A DNA stretch of 64,000 nt from Veillonella parvula (lineage in GTDB: Bacteria > Bacillota > Negativicutes > Veillonellales > Veillonellaceae): contig NZ_CP138632.1 in NCBI RefSeq assembly GCF_036456085.1, positions 1,469,001-1,533,000 of the forward strand, written 5' to 3'. This document shows positions 42,851-50,951 of the stretch, piece by piece (positions within the stretch are counted from its first letter, which is position 1; every line of letters starts with the position of its first letter). Below the pieces are notes generated by a model. It did no database searches and was not told the origin of the DNA. It saw only the letters and a program-made list of their open reading frames with translations. A program made the translations under genes and the position numbers.

Positions 42851-44038
42851 ATGAACACAGCAGAGTTTACCAAAAAATACTATATTGATCGCCGAGGATC
42901 TCATTCCAGAAAATGGGACGGACAACATTTAAAATTCAATCGCATCGATTTATTACCACTATGGGTGGCGGATATGGATTTTATGCCGCCCCGGTGCATC
43001 CAAGAGGCGATTTGCAACTATGTGAAAGCTACTCCTTTAGGCTATACCATGACAAATCCCAATTACCTAAAGGCTGTCATTAGTTGGTACAAACGTCATC
43101 ATAACTGCACAATCGTTAGCGACTGGCTTACTAGTGCCCCCAATGTTATTACAGCCATCATGTGGTGCATAGCAGCTTTCACAAAAACAAATGATGCCAT
43201 CGCAGTGTTAAGCCCTGTGTATGGCGCATTCGACAGTAGCACCAGCGATGCGAAGCGGCAAATCATCGCCGTTCCCATGACGCGCAACGAAGATAATCGC
43301 TATGCCGTTGATTATGAAGCCTTTGAGGCCGCTATCATTAAACACGATGTAAAATTGTTTATTCACTGTAATCCACACAATCCAGTAGGCCACGTATGGA
43401 CTGCAGAAGAAATGGATCGACTATTTAGTATCTGCCAGCAACATAAGGTCCTTATCATTAGTGATGAAATCCATCAGGACCTCATCACGGGACTTACACC
43501 ATTTACATCTGCATTAACTGTGTCTAAAGGAGCGTATACAGACAGGCTCATCGCCATGTCCTCGTTGTCAAAATCGTTCAATATAGCTAGCCTGCACCAC
43601 GCAGAGGTCATTATCCCTGACGAAGAACTGCGGAATCATTACAACGCCTTTAAAGCCCTTGTATACCATACAGATTCGGACGTTCTTGCCGAGGCAGCCA
43701 TCACAGCTGCCTACACGCATCCAGAAGCAGAAGCATGGCTAACGGACCTACTCAATGTAGTGAAAGAAAACTATGATTATATGTGCAATAAACTACTTGC
43801 CAACTTGCCTGAACTTCGCATTAGCCCTATGGACGGCACCTATTTGGCTTGGATCGATTTTAGCGCTTATCTTAAACCAGAGGAAATGCATGATTTCTTT
43901 GAAAATAAATGCGGTATTGCACCAAGCTTTGGTGAATGGTTTGGTGGTGAAAGCTACGCAACCTTTGTGCGCTTGAACTTGGCCACAAGCCTTGAGAACA
44001 TCAAAATTGCTACGAATGCTATCCTACAAAATATTTAA
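42851..44038 (+). CDS. MalY/PatB-type cystathionine beta-lyase/aminotransferase
   Basis: A 395-residue fold-type-I PLP enzyme. LPLWVADMDFMPP (about 37-49) and the NPHNPVGHVW motif (about 178-187) are family-typical; the PLP lysine is in MSSLSKSFNIA (about 237-247). MalY/PatB enzymes cleave cystathionine or cysteine S-conjugates, releasing homocysteine, pyruvate and ammonia, and some release hydrogen sulfide from cysteine. The ATG at 42851 agrees with family length; a TTG at 42830 also opens the frame, and both ribosome sites are poor. The gene is monocistronic with a strong terminator. Confidence 0.9.
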   Translation: MNTAEFTKKYYIDRRGSHSRKWDGQHLKFNRIDLLPLWVADMDFMPPRCIQEAICNYVKATPLGYTMTNPNYLKAVISWYKRHHNCTIVSDWLTSAPNVITAIMWCIAAFTKTNDAIAVLSPVYGAFDSSTSDAKRQIIAVPMTRNEDNRYAVDYEAFEAAIIKHDVKLFIHCNPHNPVGHVWTAEEMDRLFSICQQHKVLIISDEIHQDLITGLTPFTSALTVSKGAYTDRLIAMSSLSKSFNIASLHHAEVIIPDEELRNHYNAFKALVYHTDSDVLAEAAITAAYTHPEAEAWLTDLLNVVKENYDYMCNKLLANLPELRISPMDGTYLAWIDFSAYLKPEEMHDFFENKCGIAPSFGEWFGGESYATFVRLNLATSLENIKIATNAILQNI

Positions 44039-44089
44039 ATATTACAGGTCTAAAATAATAGTTAATTTTCAATATCACTATATAATCAA

Positions 44090-44134
44090 AAGAGGCAGTC
44101 ACAGCTGTTTAGAACACGTCTGTGGCTGCCTCTT
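44090..44134 (+). terminator. Intrinsic terminator after the MalY/PatB gene
   Basis: A 15-bp stem with one mismatch (AAGAGGCAGTCACAG with CTGTGGCTGCCTCTT) and T-rich 3' flank. Confidence 0.85.
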
Positions 44135-44185
44135 ATTATATTTAAACCTACTTTTAGCTAATCATACGTTACTATTACCGACATC

Positions 44186-44405
44186 TAAAGCCTTTATTAG
44201 GAGTATTAAAGCAATTATTTATCAGGAGTATTTGAAATAATCGATTATTCGGAACGTTTGAAAAGCCTTTTAGCAGGGATATTTAATAGTCTTTTACTAA
44301 GAATATTAAAAATCGTTTTTTACTAAGAATGTTTAAAATGGTCTTTTAGTAAAGATATTTAAAATAAAATTTACTAGGAACGTTTGAAATGGTCTTTTGC
44401 AAATT
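44186..44405 (-). repeat. Decayed tandem repeats derived from the 3' end of the DUF438 gene
   Basis: About eight imperfect copies of a 24-27-bp unit run from inside the last codons of the DUF438 gene to 44186. On the minus strand the best-kept unit reads AAAAGACCATTTTAAACATT followed by CTTAGT; the gene itself ends AAAAGACCATTTCAAACGTT then CCTAGT, including its stop codon. Copies near 44320-44345 are best preserved; distal ones are decayed. Confidence 0.75.
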
Positions 44406-46017
44406 GCATGTCTTGCACTAATTCTAATGTACCAAGGTAATTATTGTTTTGGTCGCGCACCGCCATATAGTTTACATAGAATGGACGACCTACCTTTTCA
44501 AGCCATACCGCCACATTATCGCGTTCCCCTTTGCGGAAGGATTCGATAATACCGCGTACGATAGGCTCTATCTTTGGAGGATGGCAAGAGTATACATCGC
44601 GACCGATAGCTGTAGTAGGGCGTTTAAAGACCTTTTCACCATCATTGAAGTAACGGTTAATGTCTTCGTGGTCAACGAAGGTTACTTCCATTGGCATTGT
44701 ATTAAGCATGGCATTTAATTGATCTACAGTTAAGCTACCACCTATTAGAGCAATAGTATTATCATCGCCACTTGCTTTTGTTGTTTGTGTAGCTAATGCA
44801 GCCTCAGCCTCTGCCCAAGCAGTGCGTTTTACCCCAAAGATTTCTTCATACTGTGCTGTATCTTTGTAGATTTGGTACCACTCTTCAGTACTAAAGTTCT
44901 CTGCACAAATTGGGAACAAGATATTTTGCTCTTTGTAGATCATCTCTTGAGCACGTGTGAGAAGACCATCAAACTCTTCGTACCAAGCATCATCAATAGA
45001 CTTAGCACGAGCTAGACGACCAAAGCCATCGCGAATATCGTCATCAACAGTCCACATAACCATGGATGGACCAGAGATATCATAGGCTACTTTCAAATGA
45101 GGATATAAAAGGTCGCCCTTCTTAGCGTAGTGAATAGACACTTGGCGCACTTCGTTCACATCATCTACCGTAGCAGTCTTATCGGCCACCTTAACCTTTG
45201 TAGCTTCAATCAACGCATCAAGAGCTTTGTTTTCTTCTGTTAATCGATTGAGTGGATGACCTACTGTTTCGACTAGCGTTACTACGCTTTGACTTTTTTC
45301 TTGTGCTTCTAGTACAGCCTCAACCTTAGCGTGTTCAGACTCCATTTGTTCATGGATAGTGGAGCCGTGGAACAAGGCAGAGTGAAGGTCACATAATTGT
45401 TGAACCTCTGCTAGTGGTGTGCCTTCACGCATAAGGCCTTGTTCAGCTTTCATGATTTCACTAGCCTCAACATGGGCGAATTGACTAGCAAAGTCTTCAC
45501 GAACGGCACCAAGGTCTTCACCTGTACCTAAACGTTTCAAGAAACCTTTGAGCTGCTCTACGCGTTCGCTATCTTGAACTGTATCTTCAGCCTTAGTTTC
45601 GGAATCTTCATCAGTATTAGCTGGCGCTGTAGTAGATACTGGTTCACTGTTTTCTACTGCATTTGCTGCAACTGTACTAGATGCTACGTTAGCAGATGCA
45701 TCCGTAACATTAGACTTTGTAGCCGTTGCGGTAGGCGCTACACCAGGATGACCCGTAGTTTCCGCATCATCACCAGATAGATTTGGCATTTCACCTTCTA
45801 AGGTAAAGCCAGCTTTCATGAAAGCGCCCACGATATCAATCATGGATACGCCTTTCATCTTAGCCCCTTTCGGGATGGTCATGATTTTACCAACAGAGTT
45901 CAACATCACCTTGTTTGTAATTTCGCTGAACCCTAATTCTTTCATAATATCTGCTACTTCAGGATATTCTTTTACCAAATCATATACAGATTTGGATAGA
46001 TCTAATTTCTTTTCCAT
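44374..46017 (-). CDS. DUF438/DUF1858 hemerythrin-PAS protein
   Basis: A 547-residue protein. Residues about 1-65 form a DUF1858 domain (VYDLVKEYPEVADIMKELGF). A linker of about 65 residues rich in Ala, Thr and Ser (about 85-150) follows, then DUF438 (about 155-235), a hemerythrin-like helical region with His/Glu ligands (HYAKKGDLLYPHLKVAYD, about 310-327), and a C-terminal PAS-like domain (about 415-545). Proteins of this kind are thought to sense oxygen, NO or redox state. The start ATG has a GGGGC-type site. A run of tandem repeats derived from its 3' end lies just past the stop. Confidence 0.88.
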   Translation of the reverse strand: MEKKLDLSKSVYDLVKEYPEVADIMKELGFSEITNKVMLNSVGKIMTIPKGAKMKGVSMIDIVGAFMKAGFTLEGEMPNLSGDDAETTGHPGVAPTATATKSNVTDASANVASSTVAANAVENSEPVSTTAPANTDEDSETKAEDTVQDSERVEQLKGFLKRLGTGEDLGAVREDFASQFAHVEASEIMKAEQGLMREGTPLAEVQQLCDLHSALFHGSTIHEQMESEHAKVEAVLEAQEKSQSVVTLVETVGHPLNRLTEENKALDALIEATKVKVADKTATVDDVNEVRQVSIHYAKKGDLLYPHLKVAYDISGPSMVMWTVDDDIRDGFGRLARAKSIDDAWYEEFDGLLTRAQEMIYKEQNILFPICAENFSTEEWYQIYKDTAQYEEIFGVKRTAWAEAEAALATQTTKASGDDNTIALIGGSLTVDQLNAMLNTMPMEVTFVDHEDINRYFNDGEKVFKRPTTAIGRDVYSCHPPKIEPIVRGIIESFRKGERDNVAVWLEKVGRPFYVNYMAVRDQNNNYLGTLELVQDMQFAKDHFKRS

Positions 46018-46422
46018 TTTGAGCCCCTCATGTCAAAATCTTTATAAAATACTTACTAATATTAATGAGCCCCTATACGTAAAAATCTCGCATATAAGGC
46101 TATCTATTTACTGTGAAAGGTCTATATATAATGACCTATGCATCTATGATAAACGATATCGATTAGAAAATCTGTATCCGTGGCAATACTTTTGAAAGTA
46201 ATTCAAAATTTTTCAGAATATCATGTAACGCTTTACCAATAGTAACTCTTTACCAATAAAATAAATTATACGCTTATACGCTCGAAAACAGTAAAAAAAG
46301 ATAAAAATAACGGATAGATGATTATCCATCCCGGCTCATACATGAAGGGAGACACATCAACTATCCGTTATATATTTAAATTACTTGTCTATTACTGTTT
46401 CTGTTTCTAACAAGTGTACCAC
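46018..46422. other. 405-bp intergenic region before DUF438 gene
   Basis: No gene. It holds the promoter of the DUF438 gene and, at 46308-46370, the terminator-like stem of sodA. Confidence 0.55.
46308..46370 (-). terminator. Large terminator hairpin after sodA
   Basis: Outer arms TAACGGATAG/CTATCCGTTA with inner CCC/GGG pairing, followed by a T-rich run on the minus strand. It lies 52 bp past the sodA stop. Confidence 0.65.
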
Positions 46423-47052
46423 TTAATCATGATGTGGTTTCAATGCTTTTTCGTAGTTTTCAGAAACTTTATCCCAGTTAATAACTCGGAAGAATTCCTT
46501 GATATAGTCTGGGCGACGGTTTTGGTAGTGCAAATAGTATGCATGTTCCCAAACGTCCAAACATAAAATTGCTTTTTTACCTTCCAATAGAGGGTTGTCT
46601 TGGTTCGCAGAGGATGTCACTTCTAGCTTGCCATCTTTGTTAACTACAAGCCAAGCCCAACCGGAGCCAAAACGTGTAGCTGCCGCAGTAGAGAAGCTTT
46701 CAACAAAAGCATCGTATCCACCAAGTTCAGCATCGATAGCCTCTTTCAAAGAACCTTGCAATTTAGAAGTATCTGGTTTTGTCATGATGTCCCAGAACAT
46801 GGTATGGTTCTTGTGACCGCCACCATTGTTGATAACTGCTTGACGGATATCTTCAGGCACATTAGCAATATCGCCGAGAATACAGTCTACACAGCCATAC
46901 GGAAGATCAGGATATTTCGCGATAGCAGCGTTCAAATTATTAACATAGGCTTGATGATGCTTGTCATGATGCAATTTCATTGTTTCAGCATCGATAACAG
47001 GTTCAAGGTAATCATACGCATACGGTAATGGTGCGAGTTCGAAAGGTTTCAT
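46423..47052 (-). CDS. sodA: Superoxide dismutase (Fe/Mn)
   Basis: A 209-residue enzyme that dismutates superoxide. Metal ligands are visible as the first His in [11 protein letters not shown], the second in NHTMFWDIM, and [11 protein letters not shown] carrying the Asp and the last His. GGHKNHT and GSGWAWLV are family-typical. The ATG at 47052 has a GGAGGAC site; the longer frame to 47085 lacks one. Upstream lie an inverted repeat (47195-47222) and a Fur/PerR-like box (47243-47257), which suggests metal or peroxide control. Confidence 0.95.
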   Translation of the reverse strand: MKPFELAPLPYAYDYLEPVIDAETMKLHHDKHHQAYVNNLNAAIAKYPDLPYGCVDCILGDIANVPEDIRQAVINNGGGHKNHTMFWDIMTKPDTSKLQGSLKEAIDAELGGYDAFVESFSTAAATRFGSGWAWLVVNKDGKLEVTSSANQDNPLLEGKKAILCLDVWEHAYYLHYQNRRPDYIKEFFRVINWDKVSENYEKALKPHHD

Positions 47053-47194
47053 AGTAGTCCTCCTTAAATTTAGGGCATAGAACAATGCTAACTATTTCGT
47101 ATCATCGTTCTTGTGAAAGCGATTCGATGCACCTGCATCGGTAATATAGAATCAATCTACTAGCATAGCATATATACTTCAAGAAGAGACTGAT

Positions 47195-47222
47195 TATCCT
47201 AACGTAACCAGAAGTTAGGATA
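47195..47222. promoter_or_regulatory. Inverted repeat upstream of sodA
   Basis: TATCCTAAC and GTTAGGATA form a perfect 9-bp inverted repeat with a 10-bp spacer, 143 bp upstream of the sodA start. The arms lie close to two helical turns apart, as expected for a dimeric repressor site. Confidence 0.5.
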
Positions 47223-47242
47223 TAATATTTTAGCTAACAAAT

Positions 47243-47257
47243 TGATATGAATTATCA
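47243..47257. promoter_or_regulatory. Fur/PerR-like box upstream of sodA
   Basis: TGATATGAATTATCA matches TGATAATnATTATCA at 12 of 14 defined positions. It lies 190 bp upstream of sodA. Confidence 0.45.
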
Positions 47258-47411
47258 TTCTTTATCTAATTGTACACATTATATAGAAAAACGTCAATAT
47301 AAAAGACGAACATAAAAGGCCATAGGAACTCCTACAGCCTTTAATTAGTTAATTATTATGTGACTTTTGATCAACAATATCACATAACTTTATATAAATT
47401 CGATCCACAAG

Positions 47412-47951
47412 TTAGTCAATGATGCACTGACACATTTTCATCGTTGTTAATGCCGCTTGATGAGACTCCTCTGTTACGCCAGCACAACAGCTCGAATCAA
47501 TATGTATAGGAATCTCTGGCAAGCCTGCTTTCAACAGGATCGCATTGGAAACAACGCAAATATCTGTGCATAAGCCGATGAGAGTAATAGACTCAATAGG
47601 ATTTACCCTATCCATGCCCTCTAAACGACTTACTAGCTCAAAAGAGGCAAAGTTTGGCTTATCTACAAAGGATACGGGGCTCATGATTGAACGACCTTCT
47701 GCAGCCTCGATCAATCCCTCCACAATATGCCAGCCCTCGGTATTTTTCACGCAGTGAGGCACTGGTAAAAGCTTTCCTTCTTGACGTTCCAAGTAATCCC
47801 TATCATGTGTATCGCGAGTAAAGATAATAGGACCATCAAAGCTTTCAATTTTCTTACGCACATTATCTACGATTAACTGTGCTTGCGATGAACCAAGTGC
47901 ACCATCTACAAAATCATTTTGCATATCGATTACTACCAGAACCTTTTGCAT
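47412..47951 (-). CDS. Isochorismatase-like cysteine hydrolase (nicotinamidase type)
   Basis: A 179-residue alpha/beta hydrolase. The catalytic Asp is in VVIDMQNDFVDGALG (about residue 9), the Lys in SFVDKPNFASF (about 100) and the Cys in LIGLCTDICVVSNAI (about 128-132, two candidates). The Asp-Lys-Cys triad and metal-ligand pattern RDTHDRDYL resemble nicotinamidase PncA and related amidases. Nicotinamide salvage is the best guess. The start at 47951 has an AGGAGG site. Confidence 0.85.
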   Translation of the reverse strand: MQKVLVVIDMQNDFVDGALGSSQAQLIVDNVRKKIESFDGPIIFTRDTHDRDYLERQEGKLLPVPHCVKNTEGWHIVEGLIEAAEGRSIMSPVSFVDKPNFASFELVSRLEGMDRVNPIESITLIGLCTDICVVSNAILLKAGLPEIPIHIDSSCCAGVTEESHQAALTTMKMCQCIID

Positions 47952-48066
47952 AGCTCCTCCTGTATATAGCTACAAAACAAAGTACTTATTTCCAATCAAT
48001 ATTATTTATACTCTTTATTCTTTATAACATCAATAGTATCTACCAACTCTATAAATTGTTATCAAG

Positions 48067-48110
48067 TTGTTGTGAAAGTGTCATCAAATTGTTATGAAAG
48101 TGTTATCAAT
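48067..48110. repeat. Two adjacent 22-bp direct repeats
   Basis: Units at 48067-48088 and 48089-48110 differ at three positions; each contains GAAAGTG and ATCAA. A partial third copy precedes them. They lie between the PgpA gene end and the hydrolase start. Confidence 0.75.
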
Positions 48111-48164
48111 GAGTCATCGAAACCCACCTCATACTTTATCGACAAGTAGATATATGACGGACCT

Positions 48165-48677
48165 CTATTCTTCTACTATAGCATGTTGCACGCGATTTGG
48201 TTCATTATGTGCCAGTTTTCCTGCCGCTGCTGCCGCTACAGCACCTACTAAATCATCAAGGAATGTATTACAGCGTCCCCCTTCTTCGCTATCTAGCTTT
48301 TTGATGATACCTGGCTTCACCTTGTCTAGATATCCATAATTTGTAAAGCCAATAGATCCATACAAATTAACGATGGAAAAAGCTAAAATTTCATCAATAC
48401 CATATAGGCTTTCATCATTAGCAACAATACGTTGCAATGGCTGAGATAGTTTATTCTGCTCCGTTAACTTATCAAGCTCTATGCCCGTAATAATCGCATT
48501 ATGCACCTCACGCTTAGATAGTACAGAAGCCACACTTGTGCGACACTCTTCCAGTTTTAAATTCGGCATATACGGTTTTTGTACGTAAAAAACAAGCTCT
48601 GCAATGTCCTCTAATGTGACACCCCGTTCAGCGAGAAGCTCGTAAGTATATTTCTCTAAATCTTTTGTAGCCTCCAT
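48165..48677 (-). CDS. Phosphatidylglycerophosphatase A-like protein (YutG family)
   Basis: A 170-residue protein of the PgpA/YutG family. The C-terminal half carries GIDEILAFSIVNLYGSIGFTNYGYLDK and the acidic metal-binding segment CNTFLDDLVGAVAAAAAGKL (about 136-155). Members such as Bacillus YutG lack the membrane helices of proteobacterial PgpA and are soluble, as here. The reaction would be dephosphorylation of phosphatidylglycerophosphate, but low-GC homologues are not all tested. It lies 10 bp downstream of a secreted small protein, so the two are co-transcribed. Confidence 0.8.
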   Translation of the reverse strand: MEATKDLEKYTYELLAERGVTLEDIAELVFYVQKPYMPNLKLEECRTSVASVLSKREVHNAIITGIELDKLTEQNKLSQPLQRIVANDESLYGIDEILAFSIVNLYGSIGFTNYGYLDKVKPGIIKKLDSEEGGRCNTFLDDLVGAVAAAAAGKLAHNEPNRVQHAIVEE

Positions 48678-48687
48678 AAGTCCTCCT

Positions 48688-49083
48688 TTATCCTTTCTTC
48701 AGATTGTTATCAGATAACATGACAATACTAACGGGAATCGTTACAACGAGCGCTTCATCAGTATCAACATGCTTAGTATTCCAAGCCGCCTCTTTAGCAG
48801 CCTCCTCAAAAATTGGGTACGCTTCACGATCTAGTTTCCAATTATTAGGACCTGCTTCAACAGCTACAATATTACCCTTATCGTCCGTCTTAATCTCTAT
48901 AGGAACGATTAATGTTCCATCTGCACTCGTTTCAAAAGCCTCTGGTGGAATAATCACGTTATAAGAAATTTGTTGTTGTAATTCATAATTACGCTTGTCC
49001 GCAGGCTTTAAATCTGCAGCTAGAGAAATAATAGGACTCATCATAGAGACTAATAAGGCCAATAAAATAACACGGTTAAACAT
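48688..49083 (-). CDS. Small secreted protein with TonB-C-like fold
   Basis: A 131-residue protein with a signal peptide (residues about 1-22, cleavage after SLAA). The mature part has a beta-alpha-beta pattern, VIIPPEAFETSADGTLIVPIEI (quoted in part), IVAVEAGPNNWKLDREAYPIF and AAWNTK, resembling the C-terminal domain of TonB-like proteins, but no membrane anchor remains. It would be periplasmic. Function unknown. The start at 49083 has a GAGGAAAC site. Confidence 0.65.
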   Translation of the reverse strand: MFNRVILLALLVSMMSPIISLAADLKPADKRNYELQQQISYNVIIPPEAFETSADGTLIVPIEIKTDDKGNIVAVEAGPNNWKLDREAYPIFEEAAKEAAWNTKHVDTDEALVVTIPVSIVMLSDNNLKKG

Positions 49084-49145
49084 AGTTTCCTCTCATCTAA
49101 AAACTCTCTTACTATATGCATTATAAGTTGATTATACCACGAAAA

Positions 49146-49176
49146 AATCCCTACCGAATTTTTATCGGTAGGGATT
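49146..49176 (-). terminator. Intrinsic terminator after the PhnA-like gene
   Basis: A perfect 12-bp stem (AATCCCTACCGA with its complement) and a 7-nt loop with a T-run on the minus strand, 8 bp past the stop. Confidence 0.85.
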
Positions 49177-49183
49177 CCTTAGA

Positions 49184-49528
49184 TTAGATTTTCTTAACCA
49201 TTTCAGATTTCAATGCCATCGCACCGAAGCCATCGATTTTACAATCGATATCGTGACCGTCGCTTGCATCGGTGATGAGTCGAATATTTTTTACGCGCGT
49301 ACCTTGTTTTAATACACCCGCACCTTTTACTTTGAGGTCTTTTACAACAACAACTGTATCGCCATCAGCAAGCTCGTTGCCATTAGCATCGCGAATGATA
49401 CCCGCTTCAGCTGCAGCTTGTGCATCAGCCGCTGTCCATTCGTTGCCACACATAGGGCAGATAAACATATGCCCATCTTCGTATGTGTACTCGTCGCCAC
49501 ACTTAGGGCAGTTAGGTAAATTTGCCAT
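49184..49528 (-). CDS. PhnA/YjdM zinc-ribbon protein
   Basis: A 114-residue protein: an N-terminal zinc ribbon (CPKC and CPMC, residues 7-27) and a compact C-terminal SH3-like domain ([26 protein letters not shown]). This is the PhnA/YjdM family, named after phosphonate genes though most members have no proven role in phosphonate use. The call is certain by length and motifs; function is unknown. An AGGAG site precedes the ATG. Confidence 0.93.
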   Translation of the reverse strand: MANLPNCPKCGDEYTYEDGHMFICPMCGNEWTAADAQAAAEAGIIRDANGNELADGDTVVVVKDLKVKGAGVLKQGTRVKNIRLITDASDGHDIDCKIDGFGAMALKSEMVKKI

Positions 49529-49655
49529 TTAAATCTCCTTTGTTTATTACATAATGAAAGTATTATATCATACCTTGGAAACCAAGCTCTATATTGATAT
49601 GATGACCATTAGCTCCATATTGATACGATGGCTATATAATGTCTACAATAAAAAC

Positions 49656-50018
49656 CTACTCAATCTCATTTTTCTTTACCAAAGTTTCATACAACTCCAA
49701 CTTATCTTCAAGATTATTCTTATAGCCTTCCAATCGTTTGATTTCGGCCTCAATAAATCGATAGTGTTCCTGCAACAGTGTCATTCTTTTACGGGCCGTA
49801 TGAGCTCCGGCATACCGCAAGTCCGCATATCGCTTGATGTTCGCAAGCGGCATTCCCATGTCTTTCAAGCGTTTAATAAACTGTACAAAGCCCACGTCCT
49901 CCGCATGGTAATTGCGAATGCCGTTCTGTCGCTCGATGTGAAGGAACCCCTGATCCTCATAATATCGCAATGTAGAAATGGACAGCCCTACCAATTTTGA
50001 AAATTCACCGATTTTCAT
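49656..50018 (-). CDS. MerR-family transcriptional regulator
   Basis: A 120-residue regulator with an N-terminal winged-helix domain (IGEFSKLVGLSISTLRYYEDQGFL) and a coiled coil (about 80-115). No Cys cluster is present for metals; the type is like the aldehyde/electrophile-responsive NmlR/AdhR group. It diverges from the carboxymuconolactone-decarboxylase-family gene; the 66-bp gap carries a typical MerR operator. Likely a local activator of that gene. Confidence 0.92.
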   Translation of the reverse strand: MKIGEFSKLVGLSISTLRYYEDQGFLHIERQNGIRNYHAEDVGFVQFIKRLKDMGMPLANIKRYADLRYAGAHTARKRMTLLQEHYRFIEAEIKRLEGYKNNLEDKLELYETLVKKNEIE

Positions 50019-50030
50019 ACTTTCACCACC

Positions 50031-50061
50031 TTGACCTCAAGTATACTCGAGCATATATCAT
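50031..50061 (+). promoter_or_regulatory. MerR-type promoter/operator
   Basis: TTGACC (-35, 50031-50036) and TATCAT (-10, 50056-50061) are 19 bp apart, the long spacer typical of MerR-controlled promoters. The near-perfect palindrome CTCAAGTATACTCGAG (50036-50051) lies in the spacer. Confidence 0.75.
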
Positions 50062-50084
50062 ACGTCTAGATGGAGGTAATAATT

Positions 50085-50462
50085 ATGAAAGAAACACGTT
50101 TTAACATCGGTATGAACACATTGAAACAGATTGACGGGATGCACGGCGAGGAGGTGTATAACACAATTCAAGAGATTTCACCGGCCATAGCCGATTTATT
50201 GGTCGAGCTATTCGGCGACATCTACACGCGTCCCAACCTGGATTTCAAGGAACGGGAACTGATTACGCTCGCATCCCTGTTAACGCTGGGCGGTTGCGAG
50301 GCTCAGCTGAAAGTACATACCAACGCGGCACTCAATGTCGGTATCGCGCCCGAGCAAATCGTAGAAGTCTGCACCCACTGCATCCCCTATGCAGGATTTC
50401 CACGCGTGCTGAACGCACTGTTTACGGTGAAAGCAGTCTTTGAAGAGCGAAACGTACTGTAA
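50085..50462 (+). CDS. Carboxymuconolactone decarboxylase/AhpD-family protein
   Basis: A 125-residue protein of the CMD family. FKERELITLASLLTLGGCEAQLKVHTNAALNVG (about 46-78, quoted in part) contains one Cys and a conserved His, and a second Cys lies in EVCTHCIPYAGFP. The CxxC-like motif with a nearby His is found in AhpD-type thiol reductases. The ATG at 50085 has GGAGG. Control by the divergent MerR protein suggests a role in aldehyde or quinone stress, which is inference. The gene pair looks GC-rich compared with its surroundings. Confidence 0.88.
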   Translation: MKETRFNIGMNTLKQIDGMHGEEVYNTIQEISPAIADLLVELFGDIYTRPNLDFKERELITLASLLTLGGCEAQLKVHTNAALNVGIAPEQIVEVCTHCIPYAGFPRVLNALFTVKAVFEERNVL

Positions 50463-50487
50463 TTAAGGAACGACGACAACAAAAATA

Positions 50488-50507
50488 GAGGACCCCGACG
50501 GGCCCTC
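50488..50507 (+). terminator. Stem-loop after the CMD-family gene
   Basis: GAGGACCC and GGGCCCTC pair over 8 bp with one mismatch and a 4-nt loop, 25 bp past the stop; the T-run is weak. Confidence 0.55.
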
Positions 50508-50650
50508 TCAACAACACTATTATATTATGTACATTACACGACACATCCAGATTGACGATATACGCCAATCTCATTATAATGTAATAAAGAGATAGTCGAC
50601 GAGTGGTTCCGTCAGGCTCATCCCAAAACATTATAAGACATGCAGAAATG

Positions 50651-50687
50651 GCCTTTCGTTTTCAGCTACCAGTTGGTAACGAAAGGC
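50651..50687. repeat. Inverted repeat at the end of the holin-like toxin gene
   Basis: GCCTTTCGTT and AACGAAAGGC form a perfect 10-bp stem that begins at the toxin stop codon. A second stem (TTTGTCGT/ACGACAAA) covers the last codons. These are typical of stable type I toxin mRNAs. Confidence 0.65.
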
Positions 50688-50788
50688 TATTTGTCGTTAT
50701 TACGACAAATCAGCACTATCAATGCGCCAAAGGAAATAACGACAGTTAAGATCCCGAGGACAATCATAATGACTTCATAAGCATTCAT
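50687..50788 (-). CDS. Putative holin-like (type I) toxin, 33 residues
   Basis: An open frame shorter than usual annotation limits. The 33-residue peptide starts MNAYEVIMIVLGILTVVISF, continues with a second hydrophobic stretch and ends in the basic-polar RNNDK. One transmembrane helix (about 6-28) with a charged tail is the layout of the putative holin-like toxins and related Fst/PepA1 type I toxins. The ATG at 50788 has an unusually strong AAGGGGGTG ribosome site, and a CACCC element 22 bp upstream can pair with it. No adjacent gene shares the message. The family call rests on pattern; toxicity is inferred. Confidence 0.7.
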   Translation of the reverse strand: MNAYEVIMIVLGILTVVISFGALIVLICRNNDK

Positions 50789-50799
50789 AGGCTTTCACC

Positions 50800-50822
50800 C
50801 CCTTCAAAGAAAAAGGGTGACC
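50800..50822 (-). promoter_or_regulatory. Ribosome-site sequestering hairpin of the toxin mRNA
   Basis: On the minus strand TCACCC (upstream) pairs with GGGTGA in the Shine-Dalgarno region, separated by a T-rich loop. In type I toxins such pairing keeps the primary message untranslated. Confidence 0.55.
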
Positions 50823-50920
50823 CAACCTCGTTCGACTATCTTACGTTTATTATAAACCGAACTTATGTTCTATGCAATAATAAATCTATTAATAAATATT
50901 AGTCTATTTATAACTAACAA

Positions 50921-50946
50921 AGGGAGACTCTTGATAGAGTCTCCCT
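50921..50946 (-). terminator. Intrinsic terminator after the ECF transporter gene
   Basis: A perfect 10-bp stem (AGGGAGACTC with GAGTCTCCCT) with a 6-nt loop, 6 bp past the stop. Confidence 0.85.
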
Positions 50947-50951
50947 ATTTA

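Larger units (their letters stand above)
47053..47411. other. Promoter region of sodA
   Basis: 359 bp without a gene, AT-rich, holding two operator-like elements listed separately and the 3' flank of the isochorismatase-like gene. Confidence 0.55.
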
